A stretch of 7,348 nt of DNA from contig VGTX01000052.1 in NCBI GenBank assembly GCA_016874315.1, forward strand, positions 1 to 7,348, written 5' to 3'. How positions within the stretch are numbered: the stretch's first letter is position 1; each line of letters begins with the position of its first letter. The stretch comes from Gammaproteobacteria bacterium. GTDB taxonomy: Bacteria > Pseudomonadota > Gammaproteobacteria > Berkiellales > Berkiellaceae. A model generated the notes under the pieces. The model did not search any database. It was not told the origin of the DNA and worked only from the letters and a program-made list of their open reading frames with translations. The translations under genes and the position numbers were made by a program. Below, one piece after another: positions 6,169 to 7,348 of this stretch.

Positions 6169-6774
6169 ATGAATTGGTGGATCCAACGACAAAAAAAAGA
6201 CGTGTACGTTAGAAAACGTGATCAGGCTGGATACCGCTCACGCGCTGCGTTTAAACTTACTGAAATCCTTGATAAGCAAAAATGGAAAATTCCTTCTGGC
6301 GCTGTTGTCGATCTTGGCTCGGCTCCTGGGAGTTGGACGCAGGTGCTTGTTGAGCGCTTCCCAAATCGCGCTGTTGTTGCATGTGATTTGCTTGAGATGA
6401 CACCAATTCCTGGATGTTTATTTTTTCAAGGAGATTTTACAGATCAGGAAATCTGTAAAACTATCTTGAATGCGATGCATGGTCAAAAAGCAGCTCTGAT
6501 TTGTTCCGATATGGCTCCAAATTTTTGTGGAAATCGTACAATTGGAAGTGCCCGTATGGAATATCTTGCCGATGCGGTCCTAAATTTTGCGATTGAAACA
6601 ATTCAGCCCAAGGGTGTAGTTGTTATGAAAATATTTCAAGGTGAATCTTTTGCATCCATTATGAAAAGCTGGAAGGACCATTTTCAAATCGTCAAAACAT
6701 ATAAGCCAGATGCCTCACGTACAGAATCAAGTGAGATATATTTATTAGCCAGTTCTAAACGTATGCAAGAGTAA
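6169..6774 (+). CDS. rlmE: RlmE, 23S rRNA (uridine-2552-2'-O)-methyltransferase
   Basis: A 201-residue enzyme (E. coli RlmE/FtsJ/RrmJ 209) that transfers a methyl group from S-adenosylmethionine to the 2'-O of U2552 in the 23S rRNA A-loop, a late step in 50S subunit assembly. The Rossmann-like methyltransferase fold shows the SAM-binding motif I DLGSAPGSW at 48-56 and SDMAPN at 113-118. All four residues of the K-D-K-E catalytic tetrad are visible: Lys29 (RAAFKL), Asp114, Lys154 (VVMKIFQGE) and Glu189 (SRTESSEIYL). The substrate-binding N-terminus YRSRAAFKL is also typical. The ribosome binding site is weak (TAGG overlapping the greA stop), consistent with translational coupling. It is followed by ftsH after 59 nt, as in E. 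coli, where rlmE-ftsH is a heat-shock operon. The usual upstream yhbY is missing. Confidence 0.97.
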   Translation: MNWWIQRQKKDVYVRKRDQAGYRSRAAFKLTEILDKQKWKIPSGAVVDLGSAPGSWTQVLVERFPNRAVVACDLLEMTPIPGCLFFQGDFTDQEICKTILNAMHGQKAALICSDMAPNFCGNRTIGSARMEYLADAVLNFAIETIQPKGVVVMKIFQGESFASIMKSWKDHFQIVKTYKPDASRTESSEIYLLASSKRMQE

Positions 6775-6821
6775 CCAAGTCAGACTATTATTAGGAAGAG
6801 TGAGAGGACACGGAATAGGAC

Positions 6822-6827
6822 AAGGAG
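6822..6827 (+). promoter_or_regulatory. Strong ribosome binding site fixing the ftsH TTG start
   Basis: AAGGAG sits 6 nt before TTG 6834, in an otherwise purine-rich rlmE-ftsH spacer (6775-6833). I find no clear promoter or terminator in this spacer, so ftsH is probably read from the greA-rlmE transcript. Confidence 0.8.
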
Positions 6828-6833
6828 CCCAAG

Positions 6834-7348
6834 TTGAACGATATTCTGAAAAACACGATCCTTTGGATCACAATTGGACTCATTTTTCTCTCAGCTTTTT
6901 CTGGAATTGGTCCTGGACCAAGACAGCCAAAGCTTTTGAGTTTTGATGAATTTCTACAACATGTTAAGGATAAGGATGTTCTTGATGCAGAGTTCGATCA
7001 GAATATCATACATGGAACGCTGCAAGATCATACAGAATATTCCACTGTCATTCCCCCAATATCGAGTCAGTTATTGCAGACATTGATGGAAAAAAATGTA
7101 AAGATTGTTGCAAAACGCCCAGAGCAACCTTCGTTATTGTTAAATATTTTTATTAGCTGGTTTCCAGTTATTTTATTGATTGCAGCTTATTATTTTCTCA
7201 TGCGTAATTTGCAAGGAGGATTATCCGGAAAAGGAGGAGCATTCTCTTTTGGAAAATCTCGTGCTCGCATGATGGAAGAGAATCAAATTAAGGTCACTTT
7301 CGCGGATGTTGCTGGAGTTGATGAAGCAAAAGCAGAAGTGCAAGAATT
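6834..7348 (+). CDS. ftsH: FtsH, membrane AAA+ zinc metalloprotease, N-terminal part (3'-truncated by window edge)
   Basis: The first 171 codons of FtsH, a hexameric inner-membrane protease that degrades misassembled membrane proteins and, in E. coli, sigma-32 and LpxC. TM1 is at about 9-23 (ILWITIGLIFLSAF). A short periplasmic domain (about 30-100) contains the family's SFDEFLQHV pattern. TM2 is at about 102-123, followed by the Gly-rich linker and KSRARMMEE. The first AAA segment is VTFADVAGVDEAKAEVQE (154-171). The window ends before Walker A, so the ATPase and HExxH protease sites cannot be checked. The start is TTG: an in-frame TAG lies at 6816-6818, no ATG or GTG intervenes, the next in-frame ATG is deep in the periplasmic domain, and AAGGAG is ideally placed. 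The gene follows rlmE as in E. coli and many other proteobacteria. Confidence 0.96.
   Translation, partial: MNDILKNTILWITIGLIFLSAFSGIGPGPRQPKLLSFDEFLQHVKDKDVLDAEFDQNIIHGTLQDHTEYSTVIPPISSQLLQTLMEKNVKIVAKRPEQPSLLLNIFISWFPVILLIAAYYFLMRNLQGGLSGKGGAFSFGKSRARMMEENQIKVTFADVAGVDEAKAEVQE

Noticed and set aside
6775..6833. Heat-shock promoter between rlmE and ftsH
   Set aside because: No CTTGAA/CCCCAT-like pair is present; the spacer is simply purine-rich and ends in the ftsH ribosome binding site.

Overview
The window reads as a chromosomal housekeeping segment of a moderately AT-rich gammaproteobacterium. It carries, in order: the 3' part of an unidentified gene, rnfH, a PAP2-family membrane phosphatase on the minus strand, grpE, dnaK, dnaJ, greA, rlmE and the 5' part of ftsH. 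From memory, rnfH ... grpE-dnaK-dnaJ ... greA ... rlmE-ftsH is the order found in Pseudomonas-type gammaproteobacteria. There, bamE, fur and recN usually lie between rnfH and grpE, and dapB, carA, carB and yhbY lie between dnaJ and rlmE. None of these is present here. The compaction, together with the low GC, suggests a reduced, possibly host-associated lineage (a Legionellales-like organism is one possibility), but this is inference and the species cannot be named from the sequence.

Layout. 1-890: an unidentified helical protein (C-terminal part only) followed by rnfH with a GTG start, same strand, 44 nt apart. 902-1603: the PAP2 phosphatase, convergent with rnfH and divergent from grpE. 1604-1721: divergent intergenic region with a near-consensus sigma-32 (RpoH) heat-shock promoter. 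1722-4301: grpE and dnaK. 4302-4392: a strong hairpin plus T-run (terminator or attenuator) between dnaK and dnaJ. 4393-5529: dnaJ. 5530-5660: a structured spacer with a 12-bp inverted repeat, a competing alternative hairpin and a candidate sigma-70 promoter. 5661-6774: greA and rlmE. 6834-end: ftsH with a TTG start, cut off by the window edge before its Walker A motif. No gene-free stretch exceeds 300 bases.

How the genes work together. DnaK, its co-chaperone DnaJ and its nucleotide-exchange factor GrpE form the Hsp70 folding machine. FtsH is the membrane AAA+ protease that degrades misfolded membrane proteins and, in relatives, sigma-32 itself. RlmE methylates the 23S rRNA A-loop and is a heat-shock gene in E. 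coli. GreA rescues backtracked RNA polymerase. The segment is therefore a protein- and RNA-quality-control block whose entry promoter looks heat-inducible.

No new defence, mobile or CRISPR-like system was found. The most interesting signals are regulatory (the sigma-32 promoter that resets the grpE start, the dnaK/dnaJ attenuator, the switch-like fold after dnaJ), the gene-order compaction, the PAP2 gene with a degraded first signature motif, and the unidentified first gene.
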